64,000 bases of DNA from DATARN01 sp963851105 (GTDB lineage: Bacteria; Actinomycetota; Acidimicrobiia; Acidimicrobiales; Palsa-688). The stretch covers positions 124,001 to 188,000 of the forward strand of contig CAWKNP010000002.1 in assembly GCA_963851105.1 (NCBI GenBank). Direction: 5' to 3'. Below the pieces are notes generated by a model. The model was not told where the DNA came from, did no database searches, and saw only the letters and a program-made list of their open reading frames with translations. The position numbers were made by a program, and so were the translations under genes. Positions 50,292-59,389 of the stretch are shown piece by piece (the first letter of the stretch is position 1; each line of letters starts with the position of its first letter).

Positions 50292-50829
50292 CGCGCCCCG
50301 CAAGGTCCTACTGGTGGGGATGATGGGTGCGGGCAAGAGCGTGGTGGGCCGGCTGGTGGCGGCGCGTCTCGGGTGGCCCCACGTGGACAGTGACGATCAG
50401 GTCCACAAGACGACGGGCCGCACGGTGGCCCAGATCTTTGCGGAGCGAGGAGAGGCGGCCTTCCGCGCCGAGGAGGCCCAGGTGCTGGCGCAGGCGATGA
50501 CGCAGGAAGGGCCGCTCGTCGTGTCGGTGGCCGGAGGGGCGATCCTGACGGCGGACAACCGCCGGTTGCTTCGCGAGGGCGGGCTGGTTGTCTGGCTGCG
50601 CGCCGAACTGGCCACGTTGGCCCACCGGGTCGCGGCGGGGAGTCACCGGCCCCTGATCGCGGGCGACCCATTGGCCCGCCTGACACTGCTCTACGCCGAG
50701 CGCCGGCCGCTTTACCAGGAACTGGCGGACGCCGTCATCGATGTCGACCACCTGAACCCGAGCGACGTCGCCGACAAGGTCGTAGCCGCCTTTCGCGCCG
50801 CCCGCGACCGTGGTGTCAGCGGTGCGTGA
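50263..50829 (+). CDS. aroK: Shikimate kinase
   Basis: Phosphorylates shikimate at O3. 188 residues with Walker A GMMGAGKSVVG, the shikimate-binding DSDDQVHKTTGRTVAQIFAERGEAAFRAEE, the GG motif VSVAGGAIL and the lid region GSHRPLI. ATG 50263 overlaps aroC by 29 bp. Tight packing continues into aroB. Confidence 0.95.
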   Translation: MTLSSPTLADAPRKVLLVGMMGAGKSVVGRLVAARLGWPHVDSDDQVHKTTGRTVAQIFAERGEAAFRAEEAQVLAQAMTQEGPLVVSVAGGAILTADNRRLLREGGLVVWLRAELATLAHRVAAGSHRPLIAGDPLARLTLLYAERRPLYQELADAVIDVDHLNPSDVADKVVAAFRAARDRGVSGA

Positions 50830-51835
50830 GGTCAAGGTGGAGTTGGGGGAGCGCTCCTACACCGTCACGGTGGGCGCGGGCGCCCGGCACCGGCTGCTCG
50901 CGGTGCTGCCTGTCGGCGCCCGCAAGGCTGCAATCGTGACGCAGGATTCGATCCCCGTCATCGTGGACGCCGGTATCGAACAGGCCTCCTTTCGCCTCGA
51001 TGACGGCGAGGAGGCCAAGTGCCTCGAGTCTGTCGAGCAGCTGTGCCGGGCGTGGACCCGCTGGGGCCTGACCCGCGCCGACGTCGTGGTGGCGGTGGGC
51101 GGGGGCGTGGTCACCGACACCGCCGGCTTCGCGGCCGCGGTGTACCACCGGGGCGTCGCGGTCATCCACGTGCCGACGACTCTGCTCGCCCAGGTGGACG
51201 CGGCCATCGGGGGCAAGACCGGTGTCAACCTGCCGGAGGGCAAAAACCTGGTGGGCGCCTTCTGGCAGCCCGCTGCCGTCTTGTGCGATACCGAGACCCT
51301 GCTCACCCTGCCGCCGAGGGAGTACCGCAGCGGCCTCGGGGAGATGGCCAAGTACGCTTTCCTCGGCGTCGCCGACCTGCCGGACCTGGCCCTCGACGAC
51401 GCGGTGGCGGCGTGTGTCGCCTGCAAGGCGGATGTCGTGGGCAGTGACGAGCGGGAGGGTCCATCGGGCCGGCGGGCCTTGCTCAACTACGGCCACACGT
51501 TGGCCCATGCCCTCGAAACCGTTGGACGGTACGACCTCCGCCATGGCGAGGCGGTGGCCATCGGGCTGTCGTTCGCGGCTCGGTTGGCGCTGCGGCTTGG
51601 GCGCATCGATTCCTACCGTGTGGGCCAGCACGACGCCGTGCTGGCCGGCTATGACCTCCCGAGCGTCCTCCCGCCGGACACCGATGTCGACGAGGTCATC
51701 CGGGTCATGGCCCGCGACAAGAAGGCGACCGCCGGCCTCACTTTCGTACTCGACTCGCCTGGAGGCCTCGAGGTGGTCGCCGGCGTGCGCGAGGACGCGG
51801 TCCGCGACGCCCTTGACATGGTTCGGGCATCATGA
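50810..51835 (+). CDS. aroB: 3-dehydroquinate synthase
   Basis: Converts DAHP to 3-dehydroquinate using NAD+ and a divalent metal. 341 residues; NAD-binding VVAVGGGVVTDTAGFAAAVYHRGV, substrate region IGGKTGVNLPEGKNLVGAFWQP, and metal ligands in GEMAKYAFL, NYGHTLAHALE and RHGEAVAIG. Several GTG codons (50810, 50813, 50822) could start it; all overlap the aroK end, implying coupling. Confidence 0.96.
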   Translation: MVSAVREVKVELGERSYTVTVGAGARHRLLAVLPVGARKAAIVTQDSIPVIVDAGIEQASFRLDDGEEAKCLESVEQLCRAWTRWGLTRADVVVAVGGGVVTDTAGFAAAVYHRGVAVIHVPTTLLAQVDAAIGGKTGVNLPEGKNLVGAFWQPAAVLCDTETLLTLPPREYRSGLGEMAKYAFLGVADLPDLALDDAVAACVACKADVVGSDEREGPSGRRALLNYGHTLAHALETVGRYDLRHGEAVAIGLSFAARLALRLGRIDSYRVGQHDAVLAGYDLPSVLPPDTDVDEVIRVMARDKKATAGLTFVLDSPGGLEVVAGVREDAVRDALDMVRAS

Positions 51836-52272
51836 GCCAGCTGGTACTCCTGCTCTCGGGCCCCAACCTCAACCTGCTCGGCCAGCGCGAGCCCGAGATC
51901 TACGGCCCAGCCACGCTCGATGAGCACGTGGCGGCGGCGATCGCGGTGGGAGAGCCCTTGGGGCTCACGATCGAACACCTCCAGTCCAACCACGAGGGCG
52001 AGCTGGTCGATGCCATCCACGCCGCCCGAGGTCGGGCGGCCGCCATCATCATCAACGCCGGCGCCTTCACCCATTACGCCTGGTCGTTGCACGACGCCCT
52101 GGCCGCCTTCGACGGCCCGATCGTCGAGCTTCACCTCTCCAACCCCGCCGCTCGTGAGCAATGGCGCCACCTCTCGGTCGTGAGCCCGGTCGCCACCGGG
52201 GTCATCACCGGCTTCGGAGGTCTCGGCTACCGCTTGGCCGTGGAGGCCGTGGCCGAAATGCTGGCACCATGA
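51832..52272 (+). CDS. aroQ: 3-dehydroquinate dehydratase, type II
   Basis: Dehydrates 3-dehydroquinate to 3-dehydroshikimate. 146 residues, dodecamer-forming type II enzyme: LLSGPNLNLLGQREPEIYG with the catalytic Tyr on the lid, QSNHEGELVDAIHAA, IINAGAFTHYAWSL and ELHLSNPAAREQWRHLS. The ATG overlaps the aroB stop (ATGA), and its own stop overlaps the peptidase start. Confidence 0.96.
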   Translation: MSQLVLLLSGPNLNLLGQREPEIYGPATLDEHVAAAIAVGEPLGLTIEHLQSNHEGELVDAIHAARGRAAAIIINAGAFTHYAWSLHDALAAFDGPIVELHLSNPAAREQWRHLSVVSPVATGVITGFGGLGYRLAVEAVAEMLAP

Positions 52273-53426
52273 TGGCCGTGCCGCCTCTCACCGCGCCGTC
52301 CCTGACGCCAATGGAAGTCGCAGGGCGGCTACCACGCCTCCGGACCCTGCTCGACGGTGCCGGCTGCGACAGCCTGCTCGTCACCAGCCTGACCAACATC
52401 CGGTACCTGACCGGTTTCACCGGCTCGGCGGCCATGCTTCTCGTGCTTGCGGACCAGACTGTGCTCCTCACCGACGGGCGTTACGAGACCCAGTCGGCCG
52501 AGCAGTTGGCGGCGGCTGGGGTCGATGCCGGCATCGAGATTGGCCATGTGGCGCGCCAGATGGACGTCGCCAAGCAGCTGGTGACCGCTTCGGGGCCGGG
52601 GGCCACGTCAGCAGCCGGGCGGCTGGGGCTCGAGGCGGCCCATGTCAGCTGGGCCCGGCAGCGTTTTTTCGCCGGGGAGGTGTTTCCCGGCGTTTCGCTG
52701 GTCGCGACCGTCGGGGTGATCGAGGGCATGCGCCGGGTGAAGGACGCGGGCGAGGTGGCACGGATCGCGCGGGCCGGTGAGATCGCCGACGCCGCCCTGG
52801 CCACGGTGCGACCCCTGCTGGCCGAGGGACCGACCGAGGTGGCGTTCGGCCAGGCGCTCGATTTCGAGATCCGCCGCCTCGGTGCTTCGGGCAATTCCTT
52901 CGAGACCATCGTGGCATCGGGCCCCAACGCCGCCAAGCCCCACCATCGGCCGTCCTCGCGGCGGGTGCAACGCGACGAGCTGATCGTCCTCGACTTCGGC
53001 GCCGTCGTGGACGGCTACTGCTCGGACATGACCCGCACGGTGTGCGTCGGGGAGCCCACCGAGGAGATGCAACGCGTCGTCGATGTCGTCGTAGCCAGCC
53101 AGGCGGCAGGCGTGGCCGCGGTGCGCACCGGAGTCTCGTGCGCCGACATCGACCGGGCCTGCCGGGAGGTCATCGCCGGCGCCGGCTGGGCCGAGCACTT
53201 CGTCCACGGGACCGGTCACGGCGTCGGGCTCGACATCCACGAGGCCCCAGCGGTGGCCGCGACATCGTCCGATACACTGGCGCGCGGCCATGTCGTCACC
53301 GTGGAACCTGGCGTGTACCTGCCAGGAATCGGCGGCGCTCGGATCGAGGACACGGTCGTCGTGACCGACGATGGCTGCTGGCCGGTGACCACTACTCCGA
53401 AGGATCTGCGTGTCTGTGAAACCTGA
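52269..53426 (+). CDS. pepQ: M24 proline peptidase (Xaa-Pro aminopeptidase/prolidase)
   Basis: 385 residues: an N-terminal creatinase-like domain (LLVTSLTNIRYLTGFTGSAAMLLVL) and a pita-bread C-terminal domain with the dinuclear metal ligands in LDFGAVVDGYCSDMTRT (two Asp), HGTGHGVGLDIHE (His), VTVEPGVYLPG (Glu) and ARIEDTVVVT (Glu). ATG 52269 is the first of two adjacent Met codons. It commonly sits just before efp in actinobacteria, possibly because both deal with proline. Confidence 0.93.
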   Translation: MMAVPPLTAPSLTPMEVAGRLPRLRTLLDGAGCDSLLVTSLTNIRYLTGFTGSAAMLLVLADQTVLLTDGRYETQSAEQLAAAGVDAGIEIGHVARQMDVAKQLVTASGPGATSAAGRLGLEAAHVSWARQRFFAGEVFPGVSLVATVGVIEGMRRVKDAGEVARIARAGEIADAALATVRPLLAEGPTEVAFGQALDFEIRRLGASGNSFETIVASGPNAAKPHHRPSSRRVQRDELIVLDFGAVVDGYCSDMTRTVCVGEPTEEMQRVVDVVVASQAAGVAAVRTGVSCADIDRACREVIAGAGWAEHFVHGTGHGVGLDIHEAPAVAATSSDTLARGHVVTVEPGVYLPGIGGARIEDTVVVTDDGCWPVTTTPKDLRVCET

Positions 53427-53438
53427 GGTCGACCGCTG

Positions 53439-54008
53439 ATGGCGTCTGTGTCGACCAACGACTTGAAGAACGGCATGACCTTGAACCTCCCCGAAGGGCT
53501 GTTCTCGATCGTGCATTTCGATCACGTCAAGCCTGGCAAGGGCGGCGCCTTCGTCCGCACCAAGCTCAAGAACGCCCGCACGGGCGCGGTCATCGAGCGC
53601 ACCTACCGGTCGGACGAGAAACTCGACCAGGCGGTCATCGACAAGCGGGAGATGCAGTTCCTGTATCTCGACGGCGACCAGTACGTGTTCATGGACAACG
53701 AGACCTACGAGCAGTTGTCGACTCCTCGCGACGGTCTCGGCGAGGCCGCTTCCTACGTCAAGGAAGGCGACTCCGTGGTGATCCAGATGTACGGCGTCGA
53801 GATTGTCGGCGTCGACCTGCCGGCCGCGGTGGAGCTGACGGTGAGTGCCACCGAGCCGGGGATCCAGGGCGACCGTGTCTCGGGCGCCCGCAAGCCCGCC
53901 ACCTTGGAAACCGGCATCACCGTGCAGGTACCCCTCTTTGTCAACACCGGGGACAGGGTGAAGGTCGACACCCGCAGCGGCGAGTACCTGACCCGCACCG
54001 GCGGCTGA
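53439..54008 (+). CDS. efp: Elongation factor P
   Basis: Rescues ribosomes stalled at polyproline. 189 residues in the three beta-barrel layout; the tip loop is KPGKGGAF with the Lys that is modified in some bacteria. The domain III signature ATLETGITVQVPLFVNTGDRVKVDTRSGEYLTR is complete. Polyproline and Pro-rich proteins are plentiful here (for example the Hsp70-like linker), so the factor should matter. Confidence 0.97.
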   Translation: MASVSTNDLKNGMTLNLPEGLFSIVHFDHVKPGKGGAFVRTKLKNARTGAVIERTYRSDEKLDQAVIDKREMQFLYLDGDQYVFMDNETYEQLSTPRDGLGEAASYVKEGDSVVIQMYGVEIVGVDLPAAVELTVSATEPGIQGDRVSGARKPATLETGITVQVPLFVNTGDRVKVDTRSGEYLTRTGG

Positions 54009-54025
54009 GCAGGGCAGGCGCCGCC

Positions 54026-54529
54026 ATGGCCGATGTCAGTGCGGCCGGTCGACCCAAGAGGGCTGCGGGCGTGCGCCCCACGGCTGGGGATTCGACCCCG
54101 GCTGAGGCTGCGCCGGCCTACGGGTCACGGCGCGAAGCCCGGGAACGGGCGCTGTCGCTCCTCTACGAGGCCGACGCCAAGGACATTTCCCCGGCCGCGC
54201 TGCTGGAGGAGATTCCGGTTGAGCCGCCGCCCTTCGTCATCTCGCTGGTGGCCGGAGTGGGAGAACGCAAGGGCGAGATCGATGAGCTGATCCACCGCTT
54301 CGCCATCGACTGGACCGTCGACCGCATGCCGGTGATCGACCGCACGGTGGTGCGCATGGCGACCTTCGAGCTGCTGTACCGGCCCGACGTTCCGACCGGT
54401 GTCGTCATCTCCGAGGCCGTCGAGCTGGCGAAGCGCTACTCGACGGAGGAGTCGGGCCGCTTTGTCAACGGGGTTCTGGCGTCGATCGCGGTTGAGACCC
54501 GGTCCTCCGAGGCACCCACCACCGATTGA
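54026..54529 (+). CDS. nusB: Transcription antitermination factor NusB
   Basis: RNA-binding subunit of the rRNA antitermination complex. 167 residues; after a variable 35-residue N-terminal extension the core reads SRREARERALSLLYEADAKDISPAALLEE, then VDRMPVIDRTVVRMATFELLYRPDVPTGVVISEAVELAKRYSTEESGRFVNGVLASIA, the NusB signature. It ends in a TTGA overlap with the next gene. Confidence 0.95.
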   Translation: MADVSAAGRPKRAAGVRPTAGDSTPAEAAPAYGSRREARERALSLLYEADAKDISPAALLEEIPVEPPPFVISLVAGVGERKGEIDELIHRFAIDWTVDRMPVIDRTVVRMATFELLYRPDVPTGVVISEAVELAKRYSTEESGRFVNGVLASIAVETRSSEAPTTD

Positions 54530-56037
54530 ACCCGGCGACCGGGGCCATCAGGCTGCCGATCCCGTCGCTCGTGGTCCTCATCGGGCCGTCGGGCAGCGGG
54601 AAGTCGACCTGGGCGGCGGCCAATTTCCGGCCGGGCCAGGTCATCGCCAGCGATGACCTCCGGGCCCTGGTGGGCGAGGGTACCGACGATCAGCGGGCCG
54701 GCACCGACGCCTTCGACCTGCTCGACCTGGTGCTGGAACGCCGCCTGCGCCGGCGGCTCACGACCGTCGTCGACACCTTGGGGCTTGACGCCTCTCGCCG
54801 GGCGGCTTATGTCGCCTTGGCCGCCCGCCACGGTGTCGCCTGCCATGCCGTCATTTTCTCGACGCCGGCCGCCGTCTGCCGGGCCCGCAACAAGACCCGT
54901 CCGCGTCCCGTCCCCCCCAAGGTGCTCACTGCGCAGCTGGCCTCGCTGGAGCCGGCCCGAGCGTCGGTTGCGGTCGAGGGATTCGACGGAACCCATGAAC
55001 CAGGGCCGGTGCTGCTCGTCGCGCCGTCGCTCGTCGGCGCGCCCGAGAGGGCGGCGCGTCAGAAGGAGGAACCCATGCCGCTGCACTTCGGCCTGCAGAT
55101 CTCGAGCTTCACCTGGGGCGGCGGGCCCGGCGAGATCGCGGCGCGGCTGGCGTCGGTGGCGACCGCCGCCGAGCAGGCGGGCTTCACGAGCCTGTGGGTC
55201 ATGGACCACTTCCTGCAGATCCCCCAGGTCGGTCCGCAGTGGCAGGACATGTTGGACAGCTACACCACCCTGGGTTTCCTGGCCGGGCGGACCAGCACCG
55301 TCCGCCTGGGGGCCCTGGTGACCGGGGTCACCTACCGCAACCTGGCCCACCTGGCCAAGATCGTTGCCACCCTCGACACCCTCTCGGGCGGCCGGGCGGT
55401 CTGTGGCGTGGGCGCCGCCTGGTTCGAACACGAGCACAAGATGTACGGCTGGGAGTTCCCGCCCACCACGGTGCGCTACGACCTGCTCCGCGACGCGCTG
55501 GAATTGCTACCGCTCATGTGGGGACCAGGCACGCCCAAGTTCGTGGGGCGCACCACGACGATCCCCGAGGCGATCTGCTATCCCCGGCCCGTCCAGACCA
55601 AGATCCCGCTGCTGGTGGGCGGCTCAGGCGAGAAGAAGACCTTGCGGCTGGTCGCCCGCCACGCCGATGCCTGCAACCTCTTCGGCGATCCCGCAACGGT
55701 TCGCCGCAAGCTCGACGTCCTCGGCGGGCACTGCTCCGAGGAGGGCCGGGCTCGCTCGGAGATCAAGGTGACCCACCTGTCGACGGTCCTGGTGGGCCGT
55801 TCCCGCGCCGATCTTGACGGCCGCGTCGAGCGCCTCCGACCCCGGTCCCTCTCCCCGGAGGCCTTCGCCACCCGGGTCTCGGCGGGGACCGTCGAGGACC
55901 AGATCGGGCGTTTCCGTGAATATGCCGAGGCCGGGGTCGACACGGCCATCGTCAACATGCCTGACCTCGACGTCGCGGCGGTGGAGCGCTTCGCCGACGT
56001 CATCGCCGCTTTTCCCCGCGACGCCGGCGCCTGGTAG
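54526..56037 (+). CDS. Fusion of P-loop kinase domain and F420-type LLM oxidoreductase
   Basis: 503 residues. Residues about 10-180 are a polynucleotide-kinase-like P-loop domain (VVLIGPSGSGKSTWAAANF, VVDTLGLDASRRAAYVALAA, ARNKTRPRPVPPKVL). From residue 184 the chain is a luciferase-like monooxygenase of the F420-dependent class (LHFGLQISSFTWGGGPGEIAARLASVATAAEQAGFTSLWVMDHF; VTGVTYRNLAHLAKIVATLDTLSGGRAVCGVGAAW). The start is a TTG overlapping nusB. An internal ATG at 55075 has a perfect ribosome site, so the second domain may also be made alone (320 residues). Confidence 0.83.
   Translation: MNPATGAIRLPIPSLVVLIGPSGSGKSTWAAANFRPGQVIASDDLRALVGEGTDDQRAGTDAFDLLDLVLERRLRRRLTTVVDTLGLDASRRAAYVALAARHGVACHAVIFSTPAAVCRARNKTRPRPVPPKVLTAQLASLEPARASVAVEGFDGTHEPGPVLLVAPSLVGAPERAARQKEEPMPLHFGLQISSFTWGGGPGEIAARLASVATAAEQAGFTSLWVMDHFLQIPQVGPQWQDMLDSYTTLGFLAGRTSTVRLGALVTGVTYRNLAHLAKIVATLDTLSGGRAVCGVGAAWFEHEHKMYGWEFPPTTVRYDLLRDALELLPLMWGPGTPKFVGRTTTIPEAICYPRPVQTKIPLLVGGSGEKKTLRLVARHADACNLFGDPATVRRKLDVLGGHCSEEGRARSEIKVTHLSTVLVGRSRADLDGRVERLRPRSLSPEAFATRVSAGTVEDQIGRFREYAEAGVDTAIVNMPDLDVAAVERFADVIAAFPRDAGAW
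55063..55077 (+). promoter_or_regulatory. Internal ribosome binding site and ATG inside the fusion gene
   Basis: AAGGAGG (55063-55069) with a 5-nt spacer to ATG 55075, in frame with the fusion. It is the strongest ribosome site in the neighbourhood and marks exactly the start of the LLM domain. Confidence 0.65.
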
Positions 56038-56242
56038 CCGCAAGGGCCGGGAAGGGGAGTTCCGAAGGGTGCCGCGTGGCCGCGTGGCCGTCGGGATGGC
56101 CGGGAAATGGGTCGGGCCGGGGGAAGGGCCGGGGAAAAGGGGTCGGAACTTGGGGGACTTTCGCATTCTCGGGGGATCTGATGTCGCCCTACGACCATAA
56201 AGCCCACAGGAATGCGTAACCCCCCCAGGTTCGCCGGCGGAG

Positions 56243-57712
56243 CTAAGGCGCCCAGACGGCGTGGCCGGTCCAGCCCGTCTTGCCGTAGGCCGTCGGACCG
56301 CTGAGGGCCGGGGACCCCACGAGCGGAGCAGGGCCGCTCAGGCGCTCCGGTTGGCCGCCGAAGGCGGAGATGGATTCGACCGCCTGGCCGGCGGTGTAGC
56401 GCAATGTCCGGCCGTCGCTGCTCCATGAGGGCAGTGCAGCGCCGGACGAGGCGCCGGACACCGCGTGGGCGCTCGCCAGGTCGGCGACATCGACGACCCA
56501 CAGCCGGCGGGAGTTGTACCACGCCCCGGTGGCGGTGTCGCTGTGGTCGGCGACGACGAAAGCGACGCGCAGACCGTCGGGCGACCAGGCCGGGTCGAGG
56601 GCGACGGCATTGGGGGGCAGCGCCAGCGCGAGGGTCCCGCAGGCTCCGGTGGCCGGGGTGCACAGGGTCAGCGTCTTGTTGGCGGACGGCTGGCGGCCCG
56701 CGCCGGTCACTATCATGACCCGGCCATCGGGTGCCCACGCCACCCACGGCAGAGAGACCAGGCTGGTACCGAGGGTCTTCGGGGTCCCGGCGCCGGCGCC
56801 GGCGCCGGGGGAGGCGGCGCCGCTGATGGGCTGGCTGAGCAGGGGTAGTCCGTCGGCCTCGATCAACTTCGAGTACTGCGGCTCCGCCCAGAACAACAGG
56901 CCGGCTCCGTTGGGCCACCATCCGGCCACCACGATGCCGTCGCCTGCCGGGGCCGAGTAGACCGTCGCGACGGGGCCCGCGGGGCCGGCATTGGCGCCGT
57001 GGACCGCAAGGATCTTGAGTGGCGAGCGGAAGGTGGCGGCTGGCGCCTTGACCTCGGCGTAGGCGATGGACTGCCCGTCGGGAGACCAGGCGAAGGAGTT
57101 GACCTCGACCTTGTCGGTGACGACCAGCCGGTTGGTGCCTTCGACCGACACGACGGAGAGCCCGCCGATACCGACCGCGGGTGCCGCCGACACCGCAAGT
57201 TCGCGCGCCGTGGGCGACCAGGCGTAACCCCCGATCTTTCCGGTCCAGAGCCGCCGGGCCCCGGTGGCGTCGGGCCGCACAACCCACAGTTCGCTCACGG
57301 TGCTGTTCGGCCGGCGCAGGTACGAAACCCATTGCCCGTCGCTCGACCAGTGGGGATCGAGCGCAGGCGACGAGTCGGGCACCGCTCGCGCCGCTCGGGC
57401 ACCGTTCAGGATCCACAGCTTGTTGTCGGCGATCCACGCCGCGCTGGAAGGTGAAGGTCCGGGCACCGGCGGGCGGGCGGTAGGGCCGGCAAAGGTGACC
57501 CCGGTGCCGCCCGAGCTGGCGGGTCGAACGTGAGGCCACGCCGTGATCCCAGCCACGACGACCGCCACGGAGGCCAGGGCGCCGAGGCGGGCCCGGCGCC
57601 GGCGGTCATGGTGGCGCGCCCGTACCTGGATCCCTTCCCAGCCGTCAGCCGTCGGCTCGGCCCGGGCGGCAAGCTCGGCCAGGCGCGACTCGAGTCCGGT
57701 GGGGGCGGTCAC
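56243..57712 (-). CDS. Membrane-anchored PD40/TolB-like beta-propeller, probable anti-sigma partner
   Basis: 489 residues. A short cytoplasmic N-terminus (ESRLAELAARAEPTADGWEGIQVRARHHDRRRRAR) precedes one membrane helix (LGALASVAVVVAGITAWPHV). The outside part is a propeller of PD40-type repeats (DPHWSSDGQWVSYLRRP, SFAWSPDGQSIAYAEVK, DPAWSPDGLRVAFVVADH). The GTGA overlap with the sigma factor gene upstream suggests it controls that factor, though no classical anti-sigma domain is seen at the N-terminus. The 56038-56242 gap to the fusion gene has no evident feature. Confidence 0.78.
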   Translation of the reverse strand: MTAPTGLESRLAELAARAEPTADGWEGIQVRARHHDRRRRARLGALASVAVVVAGITAWPHVRPASSGGTGVTFAGPTARPPVPGPSPSSAAWIADNKLWILNGARAARAVPDSSPALDPHWSSDGQWVSYLRRPNSTVSELWVVRPDATGARRLWTGKIGGYAWSPTARELAVSAAPAVGIGGLSVVSVEGTNRLVVTDKVEVNSFAWSPDGQSIAYAEVKAPAATFRSPLKILAVHGANAGPAGPVATVYSAPAGDGIVVAGWWPNGAGLLFWAEPQYSKLIEADGLPLLSQPISGAASPGAGAGAGTPKTLGTSLVSLPWVAWAPDGRVMIVTGAGRQPSANKTLTLCTPATGACGTLALALPPNAVALDPAWSPDGLRVAFVVADHSDTATGAWYNSRRLWVVDVADLASAHAVSGASSGAALPSWSSDGRTLRYTAGQAVESISAFGGQPERLSGPAPLVGSPALSGPTAYGKTGWTGHAVWAP

Positions 57713-58242
57713 AGTTCGATGACCTTGCGCAGTTCGGCCAGTCCCCGATGGCACAATGACTTGACCGTGCCCGGGCGGCACCCGAGGGCGCCGGCAATCT
57801 CGGCTTCGGTCATCCCGGCGTAGTAGCGCAGGACGATCGCAGTTCGCTGGCGAAGCGGCAGCCCGGCGAGGGCGTCGCTCAACTCGTCGACATGGTCATG
57901 GCTCACACCATCGGTGGGGCGGGCATGGCGGCGCTCGACGAGGATCCGGCGGTGGCGGTTGCGACACCCGTTGACGACGGTGGTGCGCAGGTACGCCGTC
58001 GGATTTTCCACCCGATCGAGCCGGTTGCGGATCTTGACGAACGCCTCCTGGACGATCTCTTCGGCCTCCGCCGTCGAGCGGGTCAAGAGGAACGCCACCC
58101 GGACCATGTCGGCGTAGCGACTGCGGTAGAGAGAGATGAGGTCGGTGGTCCAGACCACAGCCGCTACCGGCCCGGTCATGACCACCGCCACCGGTCCCGT
58201 CGTCGATCCGCCCGGAGTGGCGACGGCCAATTTTCCCTCCAT
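57709..58242 (-). CDS. SigE-family ECF sigma factor
   Basis: 177 residues. Region 2 is DLISLYRSRYADMVRVAFLLTRSTAEAEEIVQEAFVKI, which is the actinobacterial SigE type (related to Streptomyces SigE-like/SCO5147 group), and region 4 is LPLRQRTAIVLRYYAGMTEAEIAGALGCRPGTVKSLCHRGLAELRKVI. The start is uncertain: ATG 58242 or ATG 58179; both lie before the conserved part. The downstream propeller gene overlaps by GTGA. Confidence 0.88.
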   Translation of the reverse strand: MEGKLAVATPGGSTTGPVAVVMTGPVAAVVWTTDLISLYRSRYADMVRVAFLLTRSTAEAEEIVQEAFVKIRNRLDRVENPTAYLRTTVVNGCRNRHRRILVERRHARPTDGVSHDHVDELSDALAGLPLRQRTAIVLRYYAGMTEAEIAGALGCRPGTVKSLCHRGLAELRKVIEL

Positions 58243-58301
58243 TCCCACAGACGAGGTGACCCGTGGGACGGCGGTGTGGTTCCCGAGTTGGTGGCGTTTG
58301 G

Positions 58302-58634
58302 TCAATTCTGCGACATGAGGGTCGCCGCCATCTCGGTGAAGCTCGCGATCGAGTTGTCGATCTCGACGCGGATTTGGGCCAGCCGGTCGGCCACCGCCTG
58401 CTGGCCCTCCCCGGCGAGAGTGGCCGCGGCGTCGCCATAGCTGTCGAGAAAATGGTTGTGCCATTGCTGCAGCCAGACGATCAGCCCCGAGACGTCTTCG
58501 AGATTCAGCGGTACCGGATCCTCCGTGACCAGGAAGCGGTCGCTGATCCAGACGTTCACGTGGCCGGTGAGGTCGGCCAGGTCGGCCTCGATCTCGGCCA
58601 GGAGATCGGCTTCGGACTCACTCGCAGAAGGCAT
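58302..58634 (-). CDS. Small acidic helical hypothetical protein
   Basis: 110 residues, acidic and predicted alpha-helical (ESEADLLAEIEADLADLTGHVNVWISD, VADRLAQIRVEIDNSIASFTEMAATLM). No family is recognised and there are no membrane segments. It lies 59 bp upstream of the sigma factor gene on the same strand and is divergent from the lipoprotein gene. Confidence 0.6.
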   Translation of the reverse strand: MPSASESEADLLAEIEADLADLTGHVNVWISDRFLVTEDPVPLNLEDVSGLIVWLQQWHNHFLDSYGDAAATLAGEGQQAVADRLAQIRVEIDNSIASFTEMAATLMSQN

Positions 58635-58678
58635 GAATCCCCATCTTCGCGTGAGTCGTCGTGCAAGGCTGCGCATTG

Positions 58679-59317
58679 ATGACCATGCGGCGGAGCTTGG
58701 TGGCACTGGCGGCGGTGGGGATCATTCTGGCCGGCGGGTGTAGCGGGAAACCGAAACCCACGACGGCCCCGACGACATCGACCTCGTCGACCATCGGTAG
58801 CTCGACCGTGGCACCCACCACGGCTGCCTCGACGCCGACCACCGTGGCCGTCTCGACGACCGCAGCGTCCACGACCGCGCCTGGCACCCGCTGCCACACG
58901 TCGGAATTGGCGCTGTCGCTGACGCCTCTCAGCGCGGCCGCGGGCACCGCGTACCAGGAATTCCTATTCAAGAATGTTGCGGGCCGGACGTGCACGATGG
59001 AGGGCTATCCCGGTGTTTCATTTCTCGACTCCCACGCCGCCCAGATCGGAGCTGCTGTCGCGCGTATGACCGGCACGGGAGGCCGCGTAACCTTGGCTCC
59101 AGGCAGCTCGGCGGGCGCCCTCCTCGCCTACCACGATGCCTATGTCAGCACGGTCGTCGGCTGCCGGCCCACGCCGGCGGCGGCCGTCAAGGTCTACCCG
59201 CCCGACGAGACCGCGTCGCTGATGGTGCCCACCACGCTCATGGTCTGCGCCAACGCCGCCAGCGGCGGCACGGCGGGCATCTCGCCGGTCACCAACACAG
59301 CCAACCTGCACCCCTGA
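58679..59317 (+). CDS. DUF4232-type secreted lipoprotein
   Basis: 212 residues. Signal peptide with lipobox (MTMRRSLVALAAVGIILAGGC), a Thr/Ser-rich linker of about 45 residues, then a DUF4232 domain (RCHTSELALSLTPLSAAAGTAYQEFLFKNVAGRTCTMEGYPGVSFLD) holding two cysteines likely to pair, and a third/fourth pair (VGCRP, MVCANA). The DUF's function is unknown. ATG 58679 and 58685 are both possible. Confidence 0.85.
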   Translation: MTMRRSLVALAAVGIILAGGCSGKPKPTTAPTTSTSSTIGSSTVAPTTAASTPTTVAVSTTAASTTAPGTRCHTSELALSLTPLSAAAGTAYQEFLFKNVAGRTCTMEGYPGVSFLDSHAAQIGAAVARMTGTGGRVTLAPGSSAGALLAYHDAYVSTVVGCRPTPAAAVKVYPPDETASLMVPTTLMVCANAASGGTAGISPVTNTANLHP

Positions 59318-59389
59318 CCAGGCGGACAGAGCGCCTTTCGTGGGCCCCCTCATGCCCGGTCCGGTCCGGCCCGTCGGCCCATTCCGGGG

